A stretch of DNA of 64,000 nucleotides, taken from assembly GCA_038496445.1 (NCBI GenBank), contig JALMLS010000208.1, forward strand, positions 1-64,000, written 5' to 3'. Below the pieces are notes generated by a model. It was not told where the DNA came from and did not search any database. It saw only the letters and a program-made list of their open reading frames with translations. Both the position numbers and the translations under genes were made by a program. Origin of the DNA: Trichosphaerium sp. ATCC 40318 (lineage: Eukaryota; Discosea; Flabellinia; Trichosidae). How positions within the stretch are numbered: the stretch's first letter is position 1; every line of letters begins with the position of its first letter. Shown piece after piece: positions 54,016-64,000 of the stretch.

Positions 54016-56380
54016 ATGAAGCTGTTACTGGTGCTAGTCCTGCTTACAGCGCAAGTACGTTATTTTTACCCAGTAATCTTGGTACTAACTTGCTATGTAA
54101 GGTATTGTCACAAAATCCTCGAATAACAGGAAGTCGCAAGCGATTTGAACCTGTAGTGGTATGTTTTACCTCAGTTTTTAATCTTTGTTTCCACCTTTTT
54201 CTGATACCTGAAGTCACGTGCCTTTTCACTCCCTTTACTTCAGCATCAATAACGCTTCAATAGATAACATACACTGGACCATCACGAAGTGAGAGTTCTG
54301 CTGCTACATTTACAAACTATAGACTGAACTGCGCTTTCAAGAGAGGTCGCCTTACGTGGAACATTGCTGGTTTCTTTGCTGCCGATGGTAATGCTGCTCA
54401 AACTTCAGCCACATCTGGTAATAAATGGCGTTGTATCTTCACTCCACCTTTTACTGGTACGTTCACAGCCTTTGTTATCTCTCCAGTTAACTTTGACAAC
54501 AGGAACATACACTGTTATCGCTTCTTTCCGCACAGGTAATGATGTCGCAATGTCTACCAGCTCGACCGCTGGTACAGCTACTTCTTTCAATGGTAACCAA
54601 CGAACGTTTTCTATCACTGGCGTTGGTAGTGACAAGAGGCATGTGATTTCTATTTTTTCTTCATATTTTCTTTGATTCACAACAAAAACTGAACTATCAT
54701 TTAGGAACAATGGTATCTTGGAGTATGTTGGCGAACATTACATGCAATATTCAAGGACAAAGAAATACTTCATAAAGGGTGGTGCTGACTCACCGGAAAA
54801 CTTCTTGGGTACAGTTTTTTTGTGCTAAATAATCTCAATCCTATGCTAATTATCGAATAGGATATTACGAGTTTGATAACACACCACAAGCTAAACATAG
54901 ATACCAACCTCATCGCAATGACTGGAAGAATGGTGATCCAACATGGAAGAACGGCAAGGGTAAAAACATAATAGGTATGCGCACGCTACAACAGTTCTTA
55001 TTATTAACGTCCTCTGAAGGTGCTTTGAACTACCTTGCAAACAAAGGCATGAACTCCATATACTTCCTGACAATGAACGCTCCACTTGGAGATGGTATGT
55101 ATAATTTTTGGTTTGTAGATCTGTTCACTAAAGAGTTACAGGCAAGGACGTCTATCCTTGGACTTCGCCAAACGCTAGAACTAAGTATGATGTTAGTAAA
55201 CTTGCTCAGTGGGATATCGTCATGACTCACATGGACAGAAAAGGTACATCCACTGATATTTATTATAAGATCGTTAATGGTTCTAAAAGGTCTGATGCTT
55301 CATATTGTGACTCAAGAGACTGAGAACGATCAACAACTCGACAATGGTAATCTTGGTAGAATTAGAAAACTCTACTATCGTGAAATGGTTGCTCGGTTTG
55401 GATATCACACTGCGATCACTTGGAATATCGGAGAGGAGAATACTAATACTGACAGTCAAAGAAAAGCGTTCATCGATTACATTGATAGATTAGACGCTTA
55501 TAAGCACCTGATTGTTTGTCACACATATCCAAACGACCAGGTATGCTTCTTACAACAGTGTTAGCTCTTTCTAACTGGTTCGTTTAGGAGAAAGTTTATG
55601 GACCTCTTGTTGGAAAAAGGAATTTCTTGGGAGTTTCTATTCAGAAACAACCAAATCAAGTCGCATCAGAAACAAAAAAATGGTGGACAAGATCTGTACG
55701 ATTTAGTCAACACAAGCAGCCATGCACCGAGATATAACTCTTTATTTTAGGAGAACAATGGTCATAAATGGGTTGTTACATCTGATGAAATAGGTCCTGC
55801 TAGTGAAGGCGTTCGTCCTGATCCTCCAAATGGTAACCACGTGACTGTCCGCACTCGTGTTCTTTGGGGAAATCTCTTGCAAGGTATACGAACAAACTGA
55901 AAGTGTGGGAAATACTGACTTGTTGTTAAGGTGGTGCTGGCGTTGAATATTATTTCGGATACCAACAACCTCATAACGATCTTAACTTGGAAGACTTCCG
56001 CTCACGTAACTCTGTGTGGGGTTGGACAAAGCATGCTTTGGATTTTATGGCAAGGTATACGCTCTGTTATAACCATACTTAAACTAACAATCTATCTTTC
56101 TGTAAGGCTTCCATTCGTAAGTATGCGACCAGGTAACAATGTTGGAAACGGGTATTGCTTCGAGCATAACAGATTCTTTGTTGTGTCATTGCCTACCGGT
56201 GGAACATTGAACTTGAGCAGTAAGATAGGTAGTGGCACATGGCAAGTCCAATTCTTCAACCCAAGAAACGGAGTATACAACAGCTACCAGAGAATTAACA
56301 ACAAGAGAATTACTGCTCCAAATAACCAAGATTGGATCGCTATTGTTAAACCAACGTCATACACTATTCCTAGAAACTAA
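54016..56380 (+). CDS. secreted DUF5060 / collagenase-type glycoside hydrolase-like protein, copy 2
   Basis: ATG 54016 gives a signal peptide (MKLLLVLVLLTAQ), then a short exon (54100-54158, VLSQNPRITGSRKRFEPVV) and the main body from 54270: TYTGPSRSESSAATFTNYRL, KWRCIFTPPFTG, FRTGNDVAMSTSS (DUF5060-like), ALNYLANKGMNSIYFLTMN, KLAQWDIVMTHMDRKG, GGAGVEYYFGYQQ (barrel-like), and a C-terminal beta domain (SLPTGGTLNLSSKIGSGTW, TAPNNQDWIAIV). Introns match those of copy 1 in position. The block at about 55190-55500, including its intron, is nearly identical to 41400-41710, although flanking exons differ. Expected extracellular. The two genes were neighbours (about 1.5 kb apart) before LINE-2 inserted. 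Confidence 0.85.
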
Positions 56381-57408
56381 CTCAAAACAAGTCAACTCAA
56401 TCAATAAACTTCTTTTTGCACTATTGTTATGTTCACAAATGTTGTTCTTGTCTCGTATACCCACAAGTTTCAGTTTATTTCATTGTGCTTATTGACTCGT
56501 ATTGGTTAGATGTGCTCGACCTTTCTGTATTGAGGTTTAACTAAAACCTTTCCTTTAGGAGCAATATTCACATGTCCCACTTGGCGTATTCATTAATATT
56601 CATTAGTGTGTGTTCAGAGAACTACTACTAATGCTCGGATTTTTAATAACAATATCGACATTTAACAGTGGTGTCGACCCATCAAGGTCTTGGAATATAA
56701 AGGTAATCGGTAAAAGTCTAACCTGTACCCGCGGTTTGAAGTGCGGTATCATCTTTTTCACACGCCAGCATGCGGTACAACATCGACGAACTTTGTACCA
56801 AAAAAAACTCAACTACGGCCTTTGAGACTGCTCAGGAACGATAGATACAGTGTTTTTATTGTGTTTGATACATGTTTTCCTTTTTTACAGATACAAAGTT
56901 TCGTTGACACTTGACGCGTAATGTGCTAGCCTTATTTTGTTCTGCGATTGCGTAAAACTGAGTTTAAAATTGGGTTGTATTCCGGAGCCTGTATAAAAAT
57001 GATCCTATACCACCTGTCCTATCTAAACCTAAATCTTCAAATACAAATTTAAAAAAAAGACTATTCAACAGGTACTGCGTTAAATCACGTGGATTATGCT
57101 TTTGTGTAGTCTACTTTCGGCAAACCTTGAAACCCGCTCAAGGTTTACCTAGACAACTCAAGGGCACTGCGCTCGCATGGGCTTCGTAGATTGGTAACTA
57201 CAAATAAAAAATCACGGAAACTAGCTCGCTTGCGCTTCGCTAGACTTTTTCAAGCGCTCTGGTACGCTATCACGCATACACCCCCTATCTACTCATAAAA
57301 GTTGTAAATAACAATAAACAAGAGATAACTAATCACGTGGCTAACCTAAAAAGTGTACAGTACCGTATCCTAAAAAGAGTACAGTACTAGACTATAAAAA
57401 CTCTTGTA
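56381..57408. other. intergenic, no confident gene
   Basis: Short frames only. A plus-strand reading at 56631-56825 (MLGFLITISTFNSGVD) lacks support. CACGTG near 57086 and 57334. Confidence 0.4.
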
Positions 57409-57557
57409 AAGAGATGTTGTGATTATCCAGATATCTAGATATCTACACTTTTTTTTTTTTTTTCTCAAAGTAACTAAAAAAATAGCTAGATAACTAGATA
57501 TTGTATGTTTCATTCAAGTTTTACTTATATTTTCTAGAAAGCGAGTTTTTAGCACTT

Positions 57558-57665
57558 TTAGCAGATCTAGCAAGATCTGACACTTCTGTCAAATGGTGTA
57601 GATCTATCACAATGTGAACTATTTGTGTTACAATGTTGTCCTTCATTGTATGACTTAGGTACCTT
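57558..57665 (+). repeat. dispersed repeat module, copy A
   Basis: AGCAGATCTAGCAAGATCTG, then CACTTCTGTCAAATGGTGTA and GTCCTTCATTGTATGACT. It recurs at 59573-59681. Its core GACACTTCTGTCA is close to the reverse complement of GTCAGAAGTGTCA at 27.19 and 58.17 kb. Confidence 0.65.
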
Positions 57666-57911
57666 ACGGTAAGTGATAGCAAAATTTTCAATGTAAGTTT
57701 CAACAGACCATGGAAGATGATCGCAGTATTTTACCTACGCCAACTGTACACGGTACGATCAAACCACAGTTCAATGCGCTAAAAGCGAATTAAAAAGGTA
57801 TGATGTCCTACAAAGCTATCGCATTACCGCCAAACACGGTATGAATGCCTCAAACACTGTTTGCTGTATGTTTTGCTTCAAAAAATCAACGTACGTGTAT
57901 AACTTACTAGC

Positions 57912-58230
57912 GCTACGCTAGCGCCTACCCCACGCTAACAGAAGCGCTATGATAGCATCCAAGCAGCAATGAAGGTGTAACAACGTCAAAACCGCCCCAA
58001 AACACCACTAGCGTTGCTGTAGGCTTTGTAAACGCCTCTAGGCGTCAAATATGTAAATAAAAAAGTTTGCTCTGGGGTTTGTTAAATCACGTGGGTTTGA
58101 AACGGTTGGATTCACTGGACAGGCGTGAGGGTAGATCACATTTAAAAAAATGACAATTTGCAAGATCTGTCAGAAGTGTCAAATCCGTCAGATCTGACAG
58201 ATCGGGCAGAAACTGGAATTTTTTTGCTAA
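57912..58230. repeat. dispersed repeat, copy 2 (relative of 27.09-27.40 kb)
   Basis: The module at 57912-58035 (GCGCCTACCCCACGCTAACA) matches 27.28-27.40 kb inverted. The module at 58085-58225 (AAATCACGTGGGTTT, CTGTCAGAAGTGTCAAATCC) matches 27.12-27.24 kb direct. Confidence 0.6.
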
Positions 58231-58271
58231 AAGTCAGTCTGTCTCAAAACTTGAATGATACAGACAATAAT

Positions 58272-58488
58272 CAACATCTCTTAACTTTCTCTGTAACTTT
58301 CTCGTAAATCCCAAATTAATGCGAAAACGCAAGTTAAGTAGGGGTCAATAAAAACTAGATATATTTCAGGGTATCGTAGAGCATACCATTTTAAGACATA
58401 CTAAAAACCAGATCTAGATATCTAGATAATCACAACATCTCTTAACTTTCTCGTAAATCCCAAGTTAATGCGAAAACGCAAGTTAAGT
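58272..58488 (+). repeat. direct duplication of a 56-68 bp unit
   Basis: AACATCTCTTAACTTTCTC, then CGTAAATCCCAA and TTAATGCGAAAACGCAAGTT, occur at 58272-58339 and again at 58433-58488, just upstream of the secreted-protein ATG. It may be duplicated promoter DNA. Confidence 0.6.
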
Positions 58489-58521
58489 CAATCACAAACA
58501 CATTCAAACAACACCAACTTC

Positions 58522-59402
58522 ATGACAACAACAGGACTTTGTATTATCGCAACCGTACTAGTATGCCTCTTGGCCGTGTGCCAAGGGCAATGTGGGAACA
58601 TTAAGGCTCCAGATGGCTCAGAATATGATTTATCAAAACTCCAAAGTACCGTATTAACAGGATTGGGCAGGCTACGCTGTAACTTTTGCAAAGTACGACG
58701 ACTTTTTCATGTTTCTTTCAGCTCTTTTTTCCTAAATAGTGTACGTAGGAAGGTTTCTATCAATATAAAGTATCCATATGCTCTAATACTGCAAGCGTTT
58801 GTGGTTTAGTACGTACAATGTTTGATACGCCATCAGCACGTGATACGCTTTTTTTCTTACAATATTTTTGTAAGGATACCGGAAAGGATTCGTGGGGAGT
58901 TTGTCAAGCATGGGATGATTACACCAATCCAAGAGGGCAGGTACACTATCATTCCTTTATATTTCCTAGTACAAGAAAATGTTACATTCTAACCCGCTTC
59001 AAGGCTTGTTTAGGCAAATTTACTGGAGTGCAAGGACTCATTGGTGGTTCAGGTGTTTTTATTTACTACAGCAAAGGAGATACTGGGAAGTACACAGCAG
59101 TTACCGTAGCATGTAACAAGGGTGCTAGTAAGTTTAGTTACTACTTTTTTCTGTTTGCGCTAATTGTCTTCATCTAGCAACTCCTTCGATGGCTATAGAT
59201 GATACTAATGGCTTTCATGGTACTTTTGTTAGTATTCAATCTGAACATGCATGTCCAATAGCTTCCTCAGGTAAGTCGTAATTCATTGACACAGTTTAAC
59301 CTTTTCCGTAGTAAACTCGCTTTAGACATGGCTGTACTTGTCTCAATTAAAGTCACTAATAAACTTCCAATCATCTCTTCAGTTTCTTTGTTTGTAATTT
59401 GA
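58522..59402 (+). CDS. small secreted protein with MRH-like fold pattern
   Basis: ATG 58522 with signal peptide (TTTGLCIIATVLVCLLAVCQ, then GQCGNI). Exons: 58522-58689; about 58811-58938 (QYFCKDTGKDSWGVCQAWDD); 59015-59129 (GKFTGVQGLIGGSGVFIYYS, KGDTGKYTAVTVACNKGA); 59177-59270 (TFVSIQSEHACPIASS); and 59325-59402 (MAVLVSIKVTNKLPIISSVS). Spaced cysteines, the GVxIYYSKGD strand, the TAVTVACNK strand and a late ExxC recall mannose-6-phosphate-receptor-homology domains, though the canonical sugar-binding set is not all visible. The hydrophobic C-terminus could be a GPI signal or a short anchor. Exon 2 has a CACGTG and an alternative donor. Confidence 0.5.
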
Positions 59403-60245
59403 GATTAGTTCACTTGCTTGTAAAATACCCTTAGTTTGTTCTCACGTAAAACAACAGCTGTACAGTGTTTGAGTATTATGCGTTGCTTTTTGCCAGCGAA
59501 ACTTCTCCATTCTCCTTTGGCTACTGGGTGCCTTCTGTGGCTTGAATGTACAGTGTACAGTGCCTAGGTCACTTTTAGCAGATCTAGCAAGAATGACACT
59601 TCTGTCAAATGGTGTATATCTGTCACAATGAACTATTTGCGTGTCAACGCTGTCCTTCATAGTATGACTAAAGTACCTTTAGTGAAAAAATGTTTTGATT
59701 GTTGTTTTAAACTAAGAAACGTTAAGGAATGAGTATACCTGCTCTCTTGGATGAGTGTAATCGCTCCATGCTTCTTGATCTGGTTCTGTTCTGAACGTTC
59801 TCCGTGGTATTTTGGTTACGTGTTTACGACTAGGTAAATATGAGCTTTATCAGTATTACTTTGGTCCTAAACAAATCAACAAAGACCTCATCATGCATAA
59901 TTATAAATACGTATTCCTTTGATAATAGATTGTACCTAATTTTTAGAAGTCAGCATAGAAGGCAGGTTCGTCTTCCTGTATTTATCTCTCTCGTCCTGCC
60001 AATTGCTTAAGCCGGAACAGTTTACTCGATCAATTTAGGTTATAGCACAGTTTCAAAACTTAGATTTGTGGCGAGCCCAAAATAACACTTTTATCGATTT
60101 CTGGAATTTTTTTTATGCGCTTGACTTTATTTGACAACGAAACGAGCGCACGCGGTTATTTTTATCAGATACACAGTATGTCTTCCAGATGAACAAGGGT
60201 AGATAGACATCAATATTACGTGATCTAGTACAAGTAGGAAATAAC
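59403..60245. other. intergenic with dispersed repeat module
   Basis: Contains the second copy of the 57.56 kb repeat (59573-59681). Otherwise no gene seen before the kinase ATG. Confidence 0.45.
59573..59681 (+). repeat. dispersed repeat module, copy B
   Basis: TTTTAGCAGATCTAGCAAGA, TGACACTTCTGTCAAATGGT and GCTGTCCTTCATAGTATGAC match 57558-57665 in the same orientation with small indels. Confidence 0.65.
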
Positions 60246-62926
60246 ATGGCGAACGACTTACCGCACCTTGAAAACTATACTTTGACGCGACTTTTGGGTT
60301 CAGGCGAGTTTGGTAGAGTGTATGAAGGCAAAAATAAATCAGATGGTTCTCCTGTGGCTGTAAAACGTATTACAGGAACCGACGTTGAAGGTAACGCTTC
60401 ACCAGTTCCTATTTGTTTGAGGAACCAAAGTTTTTTGAAAATTACATTGAAATAAGCCCTTTTGGAGCTACACGTGCTTTGTCTACTATTGCTAACTTAC
60501 CTCTTTAAAAGATTTGACAGCGAAGATGGCTGAAGCTAATTTACAGAGTAAATTCACACATACGAATATTGTCAAGTTTCATGATGCGTTTATCTATCCT
60601 CCAACTGATCCTCACTTGTACGATTTTTATGGAAAAAAAAAAACAAACAAAAACAAAAAACTAAAGCTCCACTCGTCCTGAATCAAACGCTCTGCGCTCT
60701 GTAGCACGTAAAGAACACCCCATTGCTTAAATTCACCTTTTACACGCGCATGTTTTGTTGGTGTCTAAATGTTTCTTACTCATTTTCTTTAAGATGGATA
60801 ATAATGGAGCTTTGTGGCAAAAACTTGAGGGATTATATACACCAAATGGATTCACACTTAGGTATACAAGTATTCCTGCAAATACTTGACGCCCTTTGTA
60901 CAATCCATGCGGCTGGTGTCATTCATCGAGACCTAAAACCAGAAAATATATTTGTAGTAGAAAAAGGGAAAACGCTTCAGATAAAGATAGGTGATTTTGG
61001 CACGTGGATATCACGTGATTAGTTTCTTCTTACCTTTGTATTTTACTAGGGCTATCTAAGCAAGTAAATAAATCAATGGCAAAGACACAAGTGGGTACAC
61101 CGCTCTATATGGCTCCAGAAGTACGTAGTGCGAAACTTTTTTTAGACGCTTAACCCTTTGGTTGTAGCAAAATCTCCCATCCAAGACATATGATGATCGA
61201 GTAGATATATGGAGTCTTGGTGTTATACTAATTCAACTCCTTATTCAGATAAAAATAGGAGAGTTAGCTCCAGCATTAATTGCAGGTCGCAGGAATCCAC
61301 AAGTTCTGGTAAGAACAAAAGGTTGTTCGTACTTTTACTTACTTTATTTCTTTATATAGGTTTCGATGGTATCTCGTGTCATAACGGATAAAGGTCTTCT
61401 AGATGTAATGGGTATAATGATATGTGATGTAAGTCAACGTCAAACGTCTCAACAACTGTGGGACCATTATATTGTCAAAATGTGGCGAGAGGCTTTAGAA
61501 GGAAGCGACTTTAAACATGTAAGCGGCATCTTTTTTTTTCTACCCAGTGGTGGCTGATGTTCTCGCTTTATAGATAACAAAGCCTTCTAAAGAAAAGCTT
61601 GTTGCTGCAAATTCTGTTATTGCATTACTTGATTTAGAACCCCGTAAATCTGTAATTAGACGTCTTAGGGCATTTCTCAACTCAACAACTGATGTGCGTG
61701 GGCTAAAAAAACACTCCATTCCTGTTGGAAACGTTCCAGAAATTCAACTTTGTTCTCTAACACCGCTTAGGCAATAAAAGAAGCTTCAGCAAGAGAGTGT
61801 ATTGATACTGACACCTTCAATCCGCTATTAACCGCATTACGAGCAGAACTTAAACGTAAAGATGAAGAGGGTGTTTCACTTGTTATGTCTTGTATTAGAC
61901 TAATAACGAATTTTGCTGTTAAGACTCCAGAAGATTGTGTTAAAGTCTATAAATGCGGTCCGCTATCAGAAACCCTATGCGATAGAATAGTATTAACGTA
62001 CGCCAAGAATCCTTTCTGAATCTTAAAGAGCAAGGACAAGACGGCAACAAATAATCTTTGTTATGATTCTATTTTTCTTAGTTTTTTCTTACATTAATCC
62101 TCTTTAGTTTTTCAACACCAGAGCTTCATAAACTGCTTTATCAGACTTTAACTGACTTGTGCACATATAATTTTGATTTAAGAGAGAGCTTGACTCTATC
62201 ATCTTCTTTCATCCGATTCATCATTACAAAACTTGACAATGTTGATGTTAGTGTTTTGTTTTATACTATTTTAAGTCATTTCAAACCAAGTGGTATTCGT
62301 CAGTTTGTGGGCCAAGTACGCTACTAACGCTATTTTAATTATGGTCTTTCATTTATTAGTTGTTTGTAGTCGTCTGCAATGGTTGGTATTCAGGTTTTTG
62401 CTGATTTAGAACCAAGGTACACAACTGTAGTGTTAGGCTACTTTAAGAATTTTTCTTCGTCATCCAAATATGGCCTCTCACTTTGTTTCATAACCAAACA
62501 GAGTAGTTTATGTTTTTTGCTCTACAATTACAGTTCTAATAAAATTAATAACATGCCTTTATTTATTAACAGTTTCGGTTAGGGCTAGAGAAGGAATGCT
62601 TGAATGTGTCATCAAATGGATAAATATACGACTGGAGACAAACTTAAGAAAGAATAATGTTAAAAAACTGGCTACACCTAAGCTTGAGATGTTTACAAAC
62701 GTAATTTACAACTACCTAATTGATCACTATGCAATGGAACAAGTGAGTGCTAAAATTCTTTTTGGAATTCAACTTTTATTCAAACAGTTTTCAATCAAGT
62801 TTGTCATCTATCTCCAAAGTTTATGGTTTAACGAAAGCAGATAGCGCTATGTTTGAATCTTTAACTAAGAAACTAAAACGTTTAAATTTCTTACCTAGTG
62901 ATCACATGTCACTGACTGATCCTTAA
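60246..62926 (+). CDS. Ser/Thr protein kinase with helical-repeat-like C-terminus
   Basis: ATG 60246 (MANDLPHLENYTLTRLLGSG). Motifs across short exons: Gly loop GSGEFGRVYEG, PVAVKRI, KFTHTNIVKFHDAF, IIMELCGKNLRDYI, VIHRDLKPENIFV, KIGDFG, VGTPLYMAPE and DDRVDIWSLGVIL. All catalytic residues are present; HRDLKPEN and GTPLYMAPE indicate a Ser/Thr kinase, NEK-like in feel. After the kinase (from about 61575) come helical stretches (ANSVIALLDLEPRKSVIRRL, SLVMSCIRLITNF) like ARM/HEAT repeats, continuing to FLPSDHMSLTDP-stop at 62926. Not every exon boundary was resolved, and the C-terminal half could belong to a separate gene. It resembles the ARM-like gene at 14.9-17.2 kb in overall texture. Confidence 0.7.
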
Positions 62927-62948
62927 CTAGGTTTCGTCATATCTTGGT

Positions 62949-64000
62949 TTGTGTACCAGACTTTGTACTGGAAAAGTATCACATGCAAGAGAGACAACGT
63001 TTAAGGTTAAGGATAATGATAAGGATGATAAGTATACCATCTTATGTCTTCCTTGTATGAGGCAATACATTGATAAAACAAAGAAGAAAAGTAACTGCAT
63101 ATCATACAATTACGCAAGTTCATCTCATTGTGGTTGTCCTGAGGCAGAAGATATCTTTACCCCACAAGTAAACACGATTGATAAGCCTATTTCTTTGGAA
63201 CGAATAAGTAACGGAAAGATAGTCATCAAACAAGGCACGAAACAAGCAATCTTGTTTTTTCAGAGAGCATGTTTTTTTTTAAATATCTTGCATCTACATG
63301 CGCAAATCACGTGCAATTATATTCTCATTAATTTATTATCTCAGATATACTACCAAAGCATGTTGTAGTAAAAGACCGCCCAGATTGTCAAATAATAATA
63401 ACATCAACTCCTAAAAAAGGTACTTGCCTTGAACCAAAACCAGAGTGCTCGCCAATAGCTTGAATATACTAATTTGTTGTTGCAAGTTATGATCTTCTCT
63501 GAGCAAGTATTTGGAGATCCTCAAAGAAAACCAGATAATGGGTTCACGTACTTTGAAGTGGCACCTGTAGATCCTGGATATCAAATTTCAATGTCCATTG
63601 GCGTATCACCTATATCATTCTATGCAGAAAAACCACCCGAGAAACCTAGTTACAATCAGGATGTTACTGGGGGTTTAGGTCCACCTCCACTAACTCCTGA
63701 ACCAGAAAAAGTGGAACCAAGTGTACCAAAACGTGTTATAAATGATAGAATGCTTGGTGACGTAATTGGTATGGAGTGAACTTCTTAAACTCTATTTTTT
63801 TTGAATTGTTTTTACTTCCTTGACTTATTGTCTATTAGAGTCAATGGGTTATTGTTCTACTGATGGTAAATTGAGATATCGTGATGCTACAGGCAAAAGA
63901 GATGAGGTTTTAATTGGACCACCATACTCAGCTGGTACGTCATGACTTGTTTCTGTTTTTTCAAAATAGCTAGAAAAAGTTCTATAGAAATTTGAGTCTG
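62949..64000 (+). CDS. partial gene: Cys-rich domain plus Pro-rich segment, runs off the window
   Basis: Exon readings: about 62960-63240 with paired cysteines (CTRLCTGKVS, CLPCMRQYIDKTKKK, HCGCPEAED), suggesting zinc binding; about 63350-63455; 63485-63776 (VFGDPQRKPDNGFTYFEVAP, then Pro-rich PPPLTPEPEKVEPSVPKR); and from 63838 (MGYCSTDGKLRYRD). Separated by short GT-AG introns. The 5' end is not seen, so it could be a continuation of the kinase gene through an unrecognised splice around 62920. Family not recognised. Confidence 0.4.

Larger units (their letters stand above)
57409..58443. repeat. possible inverted-repeat element of about 1 kb
   Basis: AAGAGATGTTGTGATTATCC with AGATATCTAGAT at 57409-57441 recurs inverted at 58411-58443 with one or two mismatches. 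The interior is made of repeat modules (57558-57665, 57912-58230) and has no coding frame. It could be a foldback or MITE-type element. No target duplication was identified. Confidence 0.45.

Overview
The window is nuclear DNA of a free-living unicellular eukaryote. Genes are dense and on both strands, and many are split by short GT-AG introns of roughly 40-110 nt with GTACGT, GTAAGT or GTATGT donors. TAA, TAG and TGA are all used as stops. The sequence is AT-rich with poly-T tracts, contains non-LTR retrotransposons, and has (CCCTAA)n telomere-type repeats, here inside a transposon. The content (F-box/LRR arrays, Sel1 repeats, TKL-like kinases, secreted glycoside-hydrolase-like proteins) fits an amoeboid or early opisthokont-type protist. 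I cannot name the species.

Layout. 0-6 kb: two F-box/MORN genes (one partial and degraded), two F-box/LRR genes and one LRR remnant. 6.5-14.4 kb: LINE-1, a plus-strand APE-type LINE with ORF1 and a long ORF2 (endonuclease, reverse transcriptase, RNase H, zinc knuckle). 14.4-20.5 kb: an F-box exon pair, an ARM/HEAT-like multi-exon gene and an unrecognised multi-exon gene. 20.7-24.5 kb: a tandem pair of 13-exon Ala/Glu/Lys-rich coiled-coil genes. 25-32.4 kb: four more F-box/LRR genes, two with a -1 frameshift. 32.6-38.8 kb: a Sel1-repeat gene and a TKL-like kinase gene. 39-43 kb: a small membrane ORF, a DUF5060/collagenase-type secreted protein and a broken minus-strand ORF. 43.35-53.26 kb: LINE-2, a minus-strand LINE with target-site duplications, carrying two copies of a ~1.03 kb TA-flanked nonautonomous DNA transposon. 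54-56.4 kb: a paralogue of the DUF5060 gene. 57-60 kb: inverted and dispersed repeats and a small secreted MRH-like gene. 60-64 kb: a Ser/Thr kinase with a helical-repeat-like C-terminal half and a partial gene running off the end.

Most informative points. (1) All F-box/LRR and F-box/MORN genes are uninterrupted while their neighbours are intron-rich, and their repeat consensus recalls giant-virus repeat proteins. (2) Removing the 48887-49918 transposon and one TA copy rejoins the LINE-2 endonuclease reading frame exactly. (3) The transposon carries telomere repeats, and its second copy has an internal ~250 bp inversion that also flipped a piece of LINE-2 coding sequence. (4) LINE-2 ends, on its sense strand, in a T-run rather than an A-run. 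(5) The palindrome CACGTG occurs about 57 times by eye, far above expectation. (6) One intron-containing block of the two DUF5060 paralogues is nearly identical although the rest has diverged, which suggests gene conversion.
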